64,000 nt of DNA from JACCWP01 sp963785115 (lineage in GTDB: Bacteria; Actinomycetota; Actinomycetes; Propionibacteriales; Nocardioidaceae): positions 496,001 to 560,000 of the forward strand of contig CAWATY010000006.1 in the NCBI GenBank assembly GCA_963785115.1, written 5' to 3'. Shown here piece after piece: positions 47,928 to 56,576 of the stretch. Numbering within the stretch: position 1 is the first letter of the stretch; each line of letters opens with the position of its first letter. Made by a program: the position numbers and the translations under genes. The notes beneath the pieces are model-generated. The model saw nothing but the letters and a program-made list of their open reading frames with translations, was not told the DNA's origin and made no database searches.

Positions 47928-48024
47928 CCCGACGGCACCGGGATGGACGGGTCCGTCGGTTCTGGCGTCCGGCCCGGCACGGACGTGCCAGGATCGCGCT
48001 AGTGGACGATCCCGAGGGGGAATC

Positions 48025-48264
48025 ATGGTCCCTGTCCAGTGGACGTATCGCACCGCACGGGTCGACGTGGCCGACGACGACGCGACCCCGTCGGGTTGGC
48101 GTCGGCGCCACCAACGGGCGTACGAGGAATGGTGCGAAAAGCTCAACAAGTTCGGCGCGGACGGTGGCGAGCTGGTCAGCGAGCACATCACGACCGCCGG
48201 CAACAGCACGAGCATCTTCGGCACGCTGAAGTTCCGGCACGACACCGAGCAACGCCCCGACTGA
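48025..48264 (+). CDS. small protein, second of two tandem paralogues (DUF4177-like)
   Basis: A 79-residue protein beginning MVPVQWTYRTARVDV. Its C-terminal half, FGADGGELVSEHITT then IFGTLKFRHDTE, parallels the protein encoded 98 bp upstream, so the pair arose by duplication. A GAGGGGG site precedes the ATG. The N-terminal strand (PVQWTYRTA) fits a DUF4177-type fold. Function is unknown. Confidence 0.7.
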   Translation: MVPVQWTYRTARVDVADDDATPSGWRRRHQRAYEEWCEKLNKFGADGGELVSEHITTAGNSTSIFGTLKFRHDTEQRPD

Positions 48265-48351
48265 CCACGGCCCGGAGCCGCGCGACAGGGCAGGCATTGA
48301 CCGGCGGGCCCTAGGCTGTCCTCTCGGACGGAGCGGCGAGAGGCACAGCGG

Positions 48352-49860
48352 GTGGGTGACGACTTCGAGCTGCTGGCCCTCGTCGGTGGCGGAGTGCTGC
48401 TCGCCGCGATCCTCGCCGTGCGGGTGTCGGCGCGCGCTGGTCTGCCCAGCCTGTTGCTCTACCTGGGGATCGGAGCGCTGCTCGGCGAGTCGGTGATCGG
48501 CGTCCAGTTCGACGACGCCGACCTCGCGTACGTGCTGGCGATCTGTGCCCTGGTGCTCATCCTCGCCGAAGGCGGTCTCACCACCGACTGGGACCAGGTG
48601 CGGCCGGCGATGCCGCTCGGGCTGATGCTGAGCACGGTCGGGGTCGCCGTCGGGGTGAGCGTGATGACGCTCTTCGGCCACTACGCGCTCGGCATGGACT
48701 GGGAGCTCGCGGTCCTGCTCGGCGCGGTGACCTCACCGACCGACTCCGCCGCGGTCTTCTCGGTGCTGCGCCGGGTGCCGCTCACCTCGTCGATCCGCGG
48801 TGCGCTCGAGGCGGAGTCGGGCCTCAATGACGCCCCCACGCTGCTGCTGGTCACGCTGGTCAGCACAGGCGCCGCAGATGACCACTCGTGGTACGCGCTG
48901 CTGGCCCTCGTGGTCGGCGAGCTGGTCCTCGGTGGCATCCTCGGGTTCGGCATCGGTGCGGTTGGCGCCATGCTGCTCTCCCGCGCAGCGCTCCCCGCGT
49001 CGGGCCTGTACCCGCTGTCGGTGCTCGCCATGTGCGTCGTGGCCTGGAGCGGCGCCGCCGTCGTGCACGCCAGCGGCTTCGCGGCCGTCTACGTGGCCGC
49101 GCTCACCCTCGGCAACGCGGACCTGCCGCACCGCCGGGCCACGCGCTCGTTTGCCGAGGGGGTCGGGTGGCTCGCCCAGATCGGGCTCTTCGTCATGCTC
49201 GGCCTGCTGATGTCGCCGGGGCGGCTCACCTGGTGGCACATCGGCGCCGGGCTCGCGGCTGGGGCGGCGCTCACCTTCGTGGCACGTCCGTTGTCGGTGG
49301 CGGCAGCGGCACTGCCGCTGCGGGTACCACTGCGCAATCAGCTCTTCTTGTCATGGGCGGGGCTCCGTGGTGCGATCCCGATCGTCCTGGCCACCATCCC
49401 GTTGGCCGAGGAAGTCCCTCGGGCGACGGACCTGTTCGACCTGGTCGTCGTGCTGGTGGTCGTCTACACGCTGGTGCAGGGACCCACACTCGGGGTGGCC
49501 GCCCGGCTGCTTGGCGTCTCGTCAACCGGTGACCCGCGCGATCTCGAGGTTGAGGCCGCCCCGCTGGACCGGATCGACGCCGACCTGCTGCACGTGAGCG
49601 TGGCTGCCGACTCGCGGATGCACGGGGTCGAGGTCGGCGAGTTGCGGATGCCGCAGGGGGCGTCCATCTCGCTGGTCGTGCGGGCCGGCCGGTCGTTCGT
49701 GCCGTCGGGCCGGACCCGGCTGCAGCGCGACGACGAGCTGCTGGTGGTGGCGCCGCGCGGGATCCGGGAAGCCACCGAGTCCCGGCTGCGGGCGGTGTCG
49801 CTGCACGGCCGGTTGGCGGGCTGGCAGCAGGGCCGCGGCGACCGCGGCGACCGGTCCTGA
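48352..49860 (+). CDS. K+/H+ (cation:proton) antiporter, CPA1 NhaP2 type, with TrkA_C domain
   Basis: A 502-residue membrane protein with about 12 membrane helices in residues 1-390. The ion-binding region is GAVTSPTDSAAVFSVLRRVP, with LEAESGLNDAPT in the next helix and LSWAGLRGAIPIVLA later, all typical of NhaP/CvrA antiporters. The last 90 residues form a TrkA_C-like regulatory domain (MHGVEVGELRMPQGASISLV) that binds nucleotides or ions in related proteins. It exports K+ or Na+ in exchange for protons. The GTG start is preceded by GAGAGG. Confidence 0.9.
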   Translation: MGDDFELLALVGGGVLLAAILAVRVSARAGLPSLLLYLGIGALLGESVIGVQFDDADLAYVLAICALVLILAEGGLTTDWDQVRPAMPLGLMLSTVGVAVGVSVMTLFGHYALGMDWELAVLLGAVTSPTDSAAVFSVLRRVPLTSSIRGALEAESGLNDAPTLLLVTLVSTGAADDHSWYALLALVVGELVLGGILGFGIGAVGAMLLSRAALPASGLYPLSVLAMCVVAWSGAAVVHASGFAAVYVAALTLGNADLPHRRATRSFAEGVGWLAQIGLFVMLGLLMSPGRLTWWHIGAGLAAGAALTFVARPLSVAAAALPLRVPLRNQLFLSWAGLRGAIPIVLATIPLAEEVPRATDLFDLVVVLVVVYTLVQGPTLGVAARLLGVSSTGDPRDLEVEAAPLDRIDADLLHVSVAADSRMHGVEVGELRMPQGASISLVVRAGRSFVPSGRTRLQRDDELLVVAPRGIREATESRLRAVSLHGRLAGWQQGRGDRGDRS

Positions 49861-49866
49861 CGTCGG

Positions 49867-50406
49867 TCAGGCGTTCCCGGGGCGCTTCTTGGTCGGCTTG
49901 GTGGTCTCCGGGACGCAGACCTCCTGCGCGCTCTTGACCGTGACCTGCGTCGGCGCCTGTTTCTTCAGGCCGTGGTAGCCGTTGCCGACCACGACGTCGA
50001 CACCCTCATCGCCGAGGTCGGGCTGGTCGCGTACCTCGACCTTGCCCTTGAACTGCTGCTTCAACAGCGTCACCGCCGCCGCGTCCGGATCGGCGTCGAG
50101 GATCAGGACGAACTGCACCTGAAGCCGTTCGGGGGCGTTCTCGGCGGTGCCACGTGCGAACCCGCGTTCGGTGAGGTCGTGCAGCGTCTTGGAGGCCAGG
50201 TCGTCGCGGCTGCCCGCGTTGTAGACGTTGACGACCACCTGGCGGCGGCTCAGCGTGCCGCCGTCGCTGATCTGCTCGGTCACGCAGGTCGGCGCCTTGG
50301 CGAACGGGTCGGGCAGCGGCTCGCTGATCCGCGTCCACCCGTACCAGGCGGCGATCAGCAGCACGACGAGCAGTACCAACAGCGTGATCGGCGTGCGCGC
50401 GATCAC
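49867..50406 (-). CDS. membrane-anchored LytR C-terminal-domain protein
   Basis: A 179-residue protein with one N-terminal membrane helix (ITLLVLLVVLLIAAWYGW, residues about 6-24) and an outer LytR_C domain containing VVVNVYNAGSRDDLASKTLH and VVVGNGYHGL. Similar domains occur at the end of LCP-type cell-wall ligases, but the catalytic LCP part is absent. The GTG start overlaps the stop of the preceding gene (GTGA), so the two are coupled. A role in cell-wall assembly is inferred. Confidence 0.85.
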   Translation of the reverse strand: MIARTPITLLVLLVVLLIAAWYGWTRISEPLPDPFAKAPTCVTEQISDGGTLSRRQVVVNVYNAGSRDDLASKTLHDLTERGFARGTAENAPERLQVQFVLILDADPDAAAVTLLKQQFKGKVEVRDQPDLGDEGVDVVVGNGYHGLKKQAPTQVTVKSAQEVCVPETTKPTKKRPGNA

Positions 50407-50705
50407 GCCGACGCCTTGATCAGGTGCACCCGCGCGTGCAGCACGTTGCGCTGCTGCAACGCCGCCCGCAACGCCCGGTGCAGGCCGTCCTCGAGGTAGA
50501 GCTCCTCGTGCCAGTTGACGACGTGCGCGAAGAGGTCGCCGAAGAACGTCGACTCGGCGTCCAGCAGGGTCGCGAGGTCGAGGGTGTCCTTGGTCGTGAC
50601 CAGCTGATCGAGGCGGATCTGCTGGGGCGGCAGGTCGGCCCACTGCCGTTGGGTGAGTCCGTGCGGAGGGTACGGTCGGCCGTCGCCCACCCGCTTGAAG
50701 ATCAC
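50403..50705 (-). CDS. ParB-like small protein (often labelled VapB-family antitoxin)
   Basis: A 100-residue conserved actinobacterial protein: MIFKRVGDGRPYPPHG, then IRLDQLVTTKDTLDLATLL, ending in YLEDGLHRALRAALQQ. Automatic annotation calls homologues VapB antitoxin, but no toxin partner is present here. The DG-x-HR-x-x-A motif instead resembles the ParB/Srx nucleotide-binding fold. It is coupled to a LytR_C protein. The GTG start has TAGACT 6 nt upstream. Confidence 0.78.
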   Translation of the reverse strand: MIFKRVGDGRPYPPHGLTQRQWADLPPQQIRLDQLVTTKDTLDLATLLDAESTFFGDLFAHVVNWHEELYLEDGLHRALRAALQQRNVLHARVHLIKASA

Positions 50706-50711
50706 CCGCGC

Positions 50712-50717
50712 AGTCTA
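50712..50717 (-). promoter_or_regulatory. -10 box (TAGACT) of a leaderless promoter
   Basis: On the minus strand TAGACT is followed by 6 nt and the GTG of the ParB-like gene. Confidence 0.45.
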
Positions 50718-50746
50718 GGAGAGACCGACCCGCCGGCCACCGAGCG

Positions 50747-50834
50747 TGGCGGAGGATAGGGGATTCGAACCCCTGAGGGCGTTAACCCAACACGCTTTCC
50801 AAGCGTGCGCACTAGGCCACTATGCGAATCCTCC
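50747..50834 (-). tRNA. tRNA-Ser(GGA)
   Basis: The acceptor GGAGGAT pairs with ATCCTCC. The anticodon stem CACGC/GCGTG encloses TTGGAAA, giving anticodon GGA. A long variable arm and the T-loop TTCGAAT are present, and CCA is encoded. Confidence 0.96.
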
Positions 50835-50887
50835 GCCGAGCAGGGTAGCGGCAGCCCACGCCCGTCCCGACAGGCCGCCCGGACCCG

Positions 50888-50893
50888 TACGAT
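50888..50893 (+). promoter_or_regulatory. -10 box (TACGAT) of the SRP RNA
   Basis: TACGAT lies 6-7 nt before the predicted 5' end of the signal recognition particle RNA. Confidence 0.45.
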
Positions 50894-50898
50894 GGGCG

Positions 50899-50990
50899 CG
50901 GCCCCTCGCGTGGCGGCACCCTGCTCAACTCCCCCAGGGCCGGAAGGCAGCAAGGGTCGGCAGGCTCTACCGGGTGCGCGAGGGGTCCCT
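50899..50990 (+). ncRNA. ffs: signal recognition particle RNA, small bacterial type (4.5S)
   Basis: The closing helix GCCCCTCGCG/CGCGAGGGGTC encloses the universally conserved Ffh-binding region, with GGCCGGAAGGCAGCAAGGGT near 50938-50957. The RNA works with Ffh to target membrane proteins. Position just upstream of dnaX is conserved in actinobacteria. Ends are estimated from the helix. Confidence 0.9.
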
Positions 50991-51124
50991 TGCTGCCCAC
51001 ATCTGCCCCACCCAGTCCTCCCCGGCACCGATGTCGTGACGTTGTGGTCGCCCCGACCCCCGCAATGTCTCGAGATCGGTTGAGGGCGGGGCGGGCGGGC
51101 GTGGTCATCGTCGGGGCGGGTCGT

Positions 51125-51130
51125 TAGGTT
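51125..51130 (+). promoter_or_regulatory. -10 box (TAGGTT) of a leaderless dnaX promoter
   Basis: TAGGTT stands 6 nt before the GTG start of dnaX, and no ribosome binding site is present. Confidence 0.5.
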
Positions 51131-51136
51131 GCAGGC

Positions 51137-53137
51137 GTGGATGCCGCCCCCCTCGCCCTCTACCGCCGCTACCGGCCGGAACGGTTCGACGAGGTCCTCG
51201 GCCAGGACCATGTCACCAAGCCGTTGCGGCAGGCGCTGGCGGGCAACCGGGTGCACCACGCCTACCTGTTCTCCGGCCCCCGCGGCTGCGGCAAGACCAC
51301 CAGCGCCCGCATCCTGGCCCGCGCCCTCAACTGTGAGCAGGCGCCGGTCGCCGAGCCGTGCGGCGAGTGCCAGAGCTGCCGTGACCTCGCCCGCGGCGGG
51401 CCCGGCAGCCTCGACGTCATCGAGATCGACGCCGCCAGCCACGGCGGAGTCGATGACGCCCGCGAGCTGCGCGAACGGGCGTCGTTCGGCCCGATGTCGA
51501 GCCGCTACAAGATCTACATCGTCGACGAGGCGCACATGGTGACCCCGCAGGGCTTCAACGCCCTGCTCAAGGTCGTCGAGGAGCCGCCGCCGCACGTCAA
51601 GTTCGTGTTCGCCACCACCGAGCCCGATCGGGTGCTGCCGACGATCCGCTCCCGCACCCACCACTACCCGTTCCGGCTGCTGCCGCCGCGGCTGCTGAGC
51701 GACTACCTCGCAGAGATCTGCGAGAGCGAGCAGGTCGCCGTCGAGCCCGCGGCGCTCCCGCTGGTCGTACGGGCCGGCGGCGGCTCCGCGCGCGACACCC
51801 TCAGCGTCCTCGACCAGCTGATCGGCGGCGCCGGCGACGACGGGGTGACGTACTCCCTCGCGACCGGACTGCTCGGCTTCACCCCGGCGTCGCTGCTCGA
51901 CGAGGTCGTCGACGCGTTCGCCGCGGGCGACGGTGGGGCCGTCTTCCGCATCGTCGACCGCGTGGTCGAGGGCGGCCGCGAGCCCCGGCGGTTCGTCGAG
52001 GACCTGCTCACCCGGCTGCGCGACCTCGTCGTGCTCGCCCACGTGCCCGACGCCGCGCGGGGCAGCATGCTCGACGTCGGCCCCGAGCAGGGCGAGCGGC
52101 TCGCCGCGCAGGCCGCCCGCTTCGGTGCCGCCGACCTGGTGCGAGCCGCTGAGGTCGTGGCCACCGCGCTGGGCGAGATCCGGGGTGCCACCGCGCCCCG
52201 GCTGCTGCTCGAGCTGATGTGTGCGCGCGTGCTGCTGCCCGCCGCCGACGACGGGGTCGTGGGCGTGCAGGCGCGGCTCGACCGGATCGAGCGCCGGCTG
52301 GCCATCGAGGGCGGCCGCCCCGCCACGGAGCCACCCAGTGTCGCGACGACGACCACGCCGCCCACCGAGGCAGCGGCCCCCGCACCGCAGCCCGTACGGC
52401 AGCCGCCGCCCGCCCCTCCGCGCGAGCCTGCGCCCGAGCCAGCCGCCCAGCCGGCCCCCGAGCCCGCCGACAGCCCCGCGCCGGCAACCGAGCCGGCCGC
52501 CAGCTCTGCGCCGGCCCCCGAGTCGGCCGCTGCATCCGAGCCCCCACCCGTGCCGGAACCCGAGCCCGCGCCGGCCGCGCCCGCCGCGGCAGTCGAGGCC
52601 GCCGCCTCGGAGCACGCTCCAGAACCCGTACCCGCCCCGGCGGCCTCCGCCCTCGGCCTGGTCGACGTGCGCCGGGCCTGGCCCGACGTGGTCGAGCGGA
52701 CCAAGTCCGCCCGCCGGCTGGCCTGGTCCCTGCTCAGCCAGAGCGCGCAGGTGCACGCGCTGGAGGGCAAGACCCTCACGGTGGCGTTCGTCAACGCGGG
52801 CAGCCGCGACTCCTTCGCCCGCAACGGCTGCGACGAGGTGTTGCGTCAGGTGCTCATCGACGTGCTCGGCGTCGACTGGCGGATCGAGTCGGTCGTCGAC
52901 CCGTCCACGGGCACACCCGGCGCCCCGGTCGCACCATCGGGCGGGAGCCCCGGGTCGGCAGCCGGGCCGACGCCAGCCGCCGAGACCCCCCCGGCCGCGG
53001 CCCCGGTGGCCGACTCCGACGAGGCGGCACATCCCGACGACGACGACGTCGAGGGCGGCAGCGACGGCACCACCCAGGAGCTGCTGACCCGCGAGCTGGG
53101 CGCCCAGGTGATCCAGGAGATCCCGAACCGGCCGTAG
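51137..53137 (+). CDS. dnaX: DNA polymerase III subunits gamma and tau
   Basis: A 666-residue clamp-loader ATPase. Walker A GPRGCGKTT (about residues 48-56), the zinc cysteines in CEQAPVAEPCGECQSC, Walker B VDEAHM and sensor 1 FATTEPDRV are intact. The linker (about 395-505) is almost all Pro, Ala and Glu. The C-terminal domain (about 512-585) would contact the polymerase. No obvious frameshift site for a short gamma form was noticed. GTG is set by the TAGGTT box. It is followed by ybaB and recR in the usual replication/recombination cluster. Confidence 0.96.
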   Translation: MDAAPLALYRRYRPERFDEVLGQDHVTKPLRQALAGNRVHHAYLFSGPRGCGKTTSARILARALNCEQAPVAEPCGECQSCRDLARGGPGSLDVIEIDAASHGGVDDARELRERASFGPMSSRYKIYIVDEAHMVTPQGFNALLKVVEEPPPHVKFVFATTEPDRVLPTIRSRTHHYPFRLLPPRLLSDYLAEICESEQVAVEPAALPLVVRAGGGSARDTLSVLDQLIGGAGDDGVTYSLATGLLGFTPASLLDEVVDAFAAGDGGAVFRIVDRVVEGGREPRRFVEDLLTRLRDLVVLAHVPDAARGSMLDVGPEQGERLAAQAARFGAADLVRAAEVVATALGEIRGATAPRLLLELMCARVLLPAADDGVVGVQARLDRIERRLAIEGGRPATEPPSVATTTTPPTEAAAPAPQPVRQPPPAPPREPAPEPAAQPAPEPADSPAPATEPAASSAPAPESAAASEPPPVPEPEPAPAAPAAAVEAAASEHAPEPVPAPAASALGLVDVRRAWPDVVERTKSARRLAWSLLSQSAQVHALEGKTLTVAFVNAGSRDSFARNGCDEVLRQVLIDVLGVDWRIESVVDPSTGTPGAPVAPSGGSPGSAAGPTPAAETPPAAAPVADSDEAAHPDDDDVEGGSDGTTQELLTRELGAQVIQEIPNRP

Positions 53138-53191
53138 GCTCGGCCACGACCGACGACCCGGCCGGTCGACCCGCGAGGCGAGGAGCCTGCC

Positions 53192-53569
53192 GTGTTCCCA
53201 GGCGGAACCCCCGACATGTCCCAGCTGCTCGAGCAGGCCCAGCGCATGCAGCAGCAGCTGGTGGCGGCCCAGGAGGAGCTCGCTCGCGCCCGCGTGGAAG
53301 GCTCCGCCGCCAGCGGCCTCGTCACCGCGACCGTCACCGGCACCGGCGACCTGGTCGCGGTCCGGATCAAGCCGGAGGCCTGCGACCCCGACGACGCCGA
53401 GACACTCGGCGACATGGTGGTCGCGGCGGTCCGCGACGCCTCCGACCAGGCGACCGCGCTTGCGGCCGAGCGGATGGGTCCGCTGACCGGCGGCATGCCC
53501 GGGCCGGGCGACGACGCCCCCGAGCTGGGCGGGGGGAGCGGCTCGACCGGCTTCTCCCCGCCTGCCTGA
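53192..53569 (+). CDS. YbaB/EbfC nucleoid-associated protein
   Basis: A 125-residue DNA-binding protein. The N-terminal helix MSQLLEQAQRMQQQLVAAQE and the core with ATVTGTGDLVAVRIKPEACD match the family, which forms tweezer-shaped dimers on DNA. The Gly/Pro-rich C-terminal tail is disordered. GTG is preceded by GAGGCGAGGAG. The dnaX-ybaB-recR order is conserved in bacteria and links the protein to recombination. Confidence 0.93.
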   Translation: MFPGGTPDMSQLLEQAQRMQQQLVAAQEELARARVEGSAASGLVTATVTGTGDLVAVRIKPEACDPDDAETLGDMVVAAVRDASDQATALAAERMGPLTGGMPGPGDDAPELGGGSGSTGFSPPA

Positions 53570-53580
53570 ACGGCCGCGCC

Positions 53581-54180
53581 GTGTACGAAGGGGTCGTCCA
53601 GGACCTGATCGACGAGCTGGGCCGGCTGCCCGGCGTCGGCCCCAAGGGTGCCCAGCGGATCGCGTTCTACCTGCTTGACGCCGACCCGGTCGACGTCAAG
53701 CGGTTGGCGCACGTGCTGGTGGAGGTCAAGGACAAGGTCCGCTTCTGCAGCATCTGCGGCAACGTCACCGAGGACGAGCAGTGCCGCATCTGCCGCGACC
53801 CGCGGCGCGACGTCAGCGTGCTGTGCTGCGTGGAGGAGTCCAAGGACGTGGTGGCCATCGAGCGCACCCGCGAGTTCCGCGGCCGCTACCACGTGCTGGG
53901 GGGCGCGATCTCGCCGATCGAGGGCATCGGGCCGGAGCAGCTGCGGGTCCGCGAGCTCATGCAGCGGCTGGCCGACGGCTCGGTCACCGAGGTCATCCTG
54001 GCCATGGATCCGAACCTCGAGGGCGAGGCGACCGCGACGTACCTCACGCGGATGTTGAAGCCCCTGGGGTTGCGCGTGACGCGTCTGGCCAGTGGACTGC
54101 CGGTGGGCGGCGATCTCGAGTATGCCGACGAAGTGACTCTGGGCAGGGCATTCGAGGGGAGGCGGACGGTCGATGACTGA
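53581..54180 (+). CDS. recR: recombination protein RecR
   Basis: A 199-residue protein of the RecFOR pathway. It has an N-terminal helix-hairpin-helix (LGRLPGVGPKGAQRIAFYLL), a C4 zinc finger (CSICGNVTEDEQCRIC) and a Toprim domain (VEESKDVVAIERT to AMDPNLEGEATA). Length matches the family. The GTG start lies 11 nt after ybaB. The 3' end overlaps the DUF5063 gene by 8 nt. Confidence 0.96.
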   Translation: MYEGVVQDLIDELGRLPGVGPKGAQRIAFYLLDADPVDVKRLAHVLVEVKDKVRFCSICGNVTEDEQCRICRDPRRDVSVLCCVEESKDVVAIERTREFRGRYHVLGGAISPIEGIGPEQLRVRELMQRLADGSVTEVILAMDPNLEGEATATYLTRMLKPLGLRVTRLASGLPVGGDLEYADEVTLGRAFEGRRTVDD

Positions 54181-54892
54181 GGGTGTGCCGAGGCAGTCCC
54201 GGCGCTGGAGCGACGTGGACAGCGAGCTGGAGGACCTGGCTCAGGGCGTGGCCGACCAGATCGAAAGCTTCCTGCTCGCGGTCCGGGCGATCGCGCGCAG
54301 CGGCGAGCCCGGGACGGCCATCCCGCTGCTGCTGCTCGAGGTCAGCCAGCTGCTGCTGGCCGGCGCGCGTCTCGGCGTCATGACCGACCTGGTCCCGCGG
54401 GAGCAGTACGAGCCCGAGGCCGGCCCCGACGCCGACCTCGACCGCATCCGCGAGGCGCTGGCCGTGCTGCTCGGCCCGGCCGACGAGTACGTCGAGGTGT
54501 TCGACCCCTACGCCGACCCCCCGGACCTCGTGCCCGCGCGGATCTCCGACGACGTGTCCGCGATCGCCGAACGGCTCGCGCACGGCCTCGCCCACTTCCG
54601 CGGCGGCCGGGTCGACGAAGCCCTGTGGTGGTGGCAGTTCTCGTACGTGTCGTCGTGGGGCTCAGAGGCCAGCGCCGTGCTGCGCGCGCTGCAGTCGGTG
54701 GTCGCGCACGACCGGCTCGACGAGGACGGTCACAGCACCATCGAGATGGAGCGGATCGCCGTGGCCGAGCAGGTCGTGGAGCAGGTCGTGGAGCAGACCG
54801 TGGCGCAGGCCGTAAAGCAGGCCGTGGAGCAGGCGGTGCCCGGTGCTCCGCCGGACGCGGTGCTCGACCCGCCGCTCAGCTCGGGCCGGTGA
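54173..54892 (+). CDS. DUF5063 protein with C-terminal heptad-like repeats
   Basis: A 239-residue cytosolic protein. The DUF5063 core (about 15-185) contains DLAQGVADQIESFLLAVRAI, DEYVEVFDPY and FRGGRVDEALWWWQFSYVSS. The family accompanies recR in actinobacteria; its function is unknown. A C-terminal helix of repeated EQVVEQ/KQAVEQ units (about 200-220) is encoded by imperfect 12-bp repeats near 54766-54834 and may form a coiled coil. The stop overlaps the convergent phoD gene by 17 bp. Confidence 0.87.
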   Translation: MTEGVPRQSRRWSDVDSELEDLAQGVADQIESFLLAVRAIARSGEPGTAIPLLLLEVSQLLLAGARLGVMTDLVPREQYEPEAGPDADLDRIREALAVLLGPADEYVEVFDPYADPPDLVPARISDDVSAIAERLAHGLAHFRGGRVDEALWWWQFSYVSSWGSEASAVLRALQSVVAHDRLDEDGHSTIEMERIAVAEQVVEQVVEQTVAQAVKQAVEQAVPGAPPDAVLDPPLSSGR

Positions 54893-56495
54893 GCTGCTCG
54901 GCGCCCGGCCTGCCGTCCTCGACCATGAACGACGCGTAGGTGTACTCCGGCGCCGGGCTCCGGCTGACGGTGCGCACCATCCGGTGCTCGACCACCAGCC
55001 GTGCGTTGTCCATGCTCACCTTGACGTAGCCGCGGCGGTCGCCGTCGAAGAACTTGATGTGCGGGTTGTACTGGATCATCGGGCCGTAGTACGGCCCGTA
55101 CACCGGGGTGTCGCCGTTGCTCGAGATCGACGTGCCGACGAACTCGGTCGCCACCACCGCTGAGTCCGGCCGGTCGAAGTTGCGCAGGATGTCGTTCACG
55201 AACGTCGAGTGCCAGTCGCCGGTGAGCACGACCGGGTTGCGCACGTCGGCGCGCAGCCACGCCTCGGTCAGCCGGTTGCGGGCGGCGGGGAAGCCGTCCC
55301 AGGCGTCGTGCCACAACAGGTCACCCTGGTCGCCGTCGTGGTCGAGCCGAGCCATCATCACGTTGCTGCCCAGTAGGTTCCACCGCGCCTGGCCGGCGCC
55401 GAAGCCGTTGTAGAGCCAGCGCTCCTGACGTCGCCCGAGCATCGTCTGCCGCGGCAGGTACGCCTCGTTGCAGGCCTGCGCCTCGCCCCACCCACAGGCC
55501 GGCACCGTCCGGTACTGCCGCCCGTCGACGACATCGAGCTGTGCCAGCCGGCCCCAGGACAGCCGTCGGTAGATGCGCGGCCCGTCCGCGTCCGGCGCCG
55601 ACGGCCGGCGCACCGGCTGGTGCTCGTACCACGCCTGGTAGGCGGCGGCGCGGGTCGCGGAGACGTCGCCGTCGTACGACTCGTGGTTGGCGTAGTCGTC
55701 GTGTACCTCGTGGTCGTCCCAGCTCATGACCCAGGGAAACCGTCGGTGTGCGAGCTGCAGGTCGGGGTCGGACTTGACCAGCGCGTACTGCATCCGCCAG
55801 CGATGGAGCGTCTGCGGCGGGTCGCGGAGCACGTCGGGCGTACGTACCTGGCGCAGGCCGCCGTCCTCGGGGATGCCGTACTCGTAGACGTAGTCGCCGA
55901 GGTGCAGGACGAGGTCGAGGTCCTCCTGCGCCAGGTGCCGGTACTCGGGGTAGTAGCCGCCCGCCCAGTCCTGGCACGAGGCGAAGGCGAGGTCGAAGCG
56001 CTGGCGCGGGGCGCCCTCGCGAGGAGCGGTACGGGTGCGCCCGACCGGCGAGATGTCCCCGCCGTAGCGGAACCGGTAGTACCAGGTGCCGCCGGCGGGC
56101 AGCCCTCGCACGTCGACGTGCACGGAGTGCGCGAGCTGGGGCAACGCCCACACCGTCCCGCTCTTGATCGGCCGGTGGAACGTGTCGTCGGCCGCCAGCT
56201 GCCACTGCACGGGCACCGGCTGGTGGGGCATGCCGCCGCCGGGCTCGAACAAGCGCGGGACCAGCCGGGTCCAGAGCACCATCCCGTCCGGCAGCGGGTC
56301 GCCGCTGGCGACCCCGAGCCGGAACGGGTAGTCGCCGCCGGCGGGCCGGGGGTGCGCGACCGCCGGTCCGACCGGCAGCTGGGCGGCGGCGGCAAGGCCG
56401 GCGACCCCGCCGACGGCGGCGAGGAAGCGACGGCGGTCGAGCGCGGCCCGGGCGTGCGCCTGGGGCGTGGCCGAGGAGGCGGAGGGGTTCGACAT
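54876..56495 (-). CDS. phoD: PhoD-family alkaline phosphatase/phosphodiesterase, Tat-exported
   Basis: A 539-residue exported enzyme. The N-terminus has a Tat signal (RRRFLAAVGG, then hydrophobic residues up to PAVAHP). The N-terminal Fn3-like domain (about 55-150) precedes the catalytic domain. Metal ligands are in LAFASCQDW, LHLGDYVYEYG, SWDDHEVHDDY and VLTGDWHSTFVND. PhoD enzymes use Ca and Fe to release phosphate from phosphodiesters and monoesters outside the cell. No Pho box was recognised upstream. The gene lies between the recR cluster and lysC. Confidence 0.93.
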   Translation of the reverse strand: MSNPSASSATPQAHARAALDRRRFLAAVGGVAGLAAAAQLPVGPAVAHPRPAGGDYPFRLGVASGDPLPDGMVLWTRLVPRLFEPGGGMPHQPVPVQWQLAADDTFHRPIKSGTVWALPQLAHSVHVDVRGLPAGGTWYYRFRYGGDISPVGRTRTAPREGAPRQRFDLAFASCQDWAGGYYPEYRHLAQEDLDLVLHLGDYVYEYGIPEDGGLRQVRTPDVLRDPPQTLHRWRMQYALVKSDPDLQLAHRRFPWVMSWDDHEVHDDYANHESYDGDVSATRAAAYQAWYEHQPVRRPSAPDADGPRIYRRLSWGRLAQLDVVDGRQYRTVPACGWGEAQACNEAYLPRQTMLGRRQERWLYNGFGAGQARWNLLGSNVMMARLDHDGDQGDLLWHDAWDGFPAARNRLTEAWLRADVRNPVVLTGDWHSTFVNDILRNFDRPDSAVVATEFVGTSISSNGDTPVYGPYYGPMIQYNPHIKFFDGDRRGYVKVSMDNARLVVEHRMVRTVSRSPAPEYTYASFMVEDGRPGAEQLTGPS

Positions 56496-56562
56496 GCCGG
56501 ATGTCTACCGGCATCCGGTGTCCAGCACGCAGCGCGCGACCGGATGTCTCATGGCGCGTCGA

Positions 56563-56568
56563 TAGACT
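56563..56568 (+). promoter_or_regulatory. -10 box (TAGACT) of the lysC-asd operon
   Basis: TAGACT stands 8 nt before the GTG start of lysC. Confidence 0.45.
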
Positions 56569-56576
56569 CGACGGTC

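Noticed and set aside
50403..50705. VapB antitoxin of a toxin-antitoxin module
   Set aside because: No adjacent VapC-like toxin; the partner gene is a LytR_C membrane protein and the motif resembles ParB.
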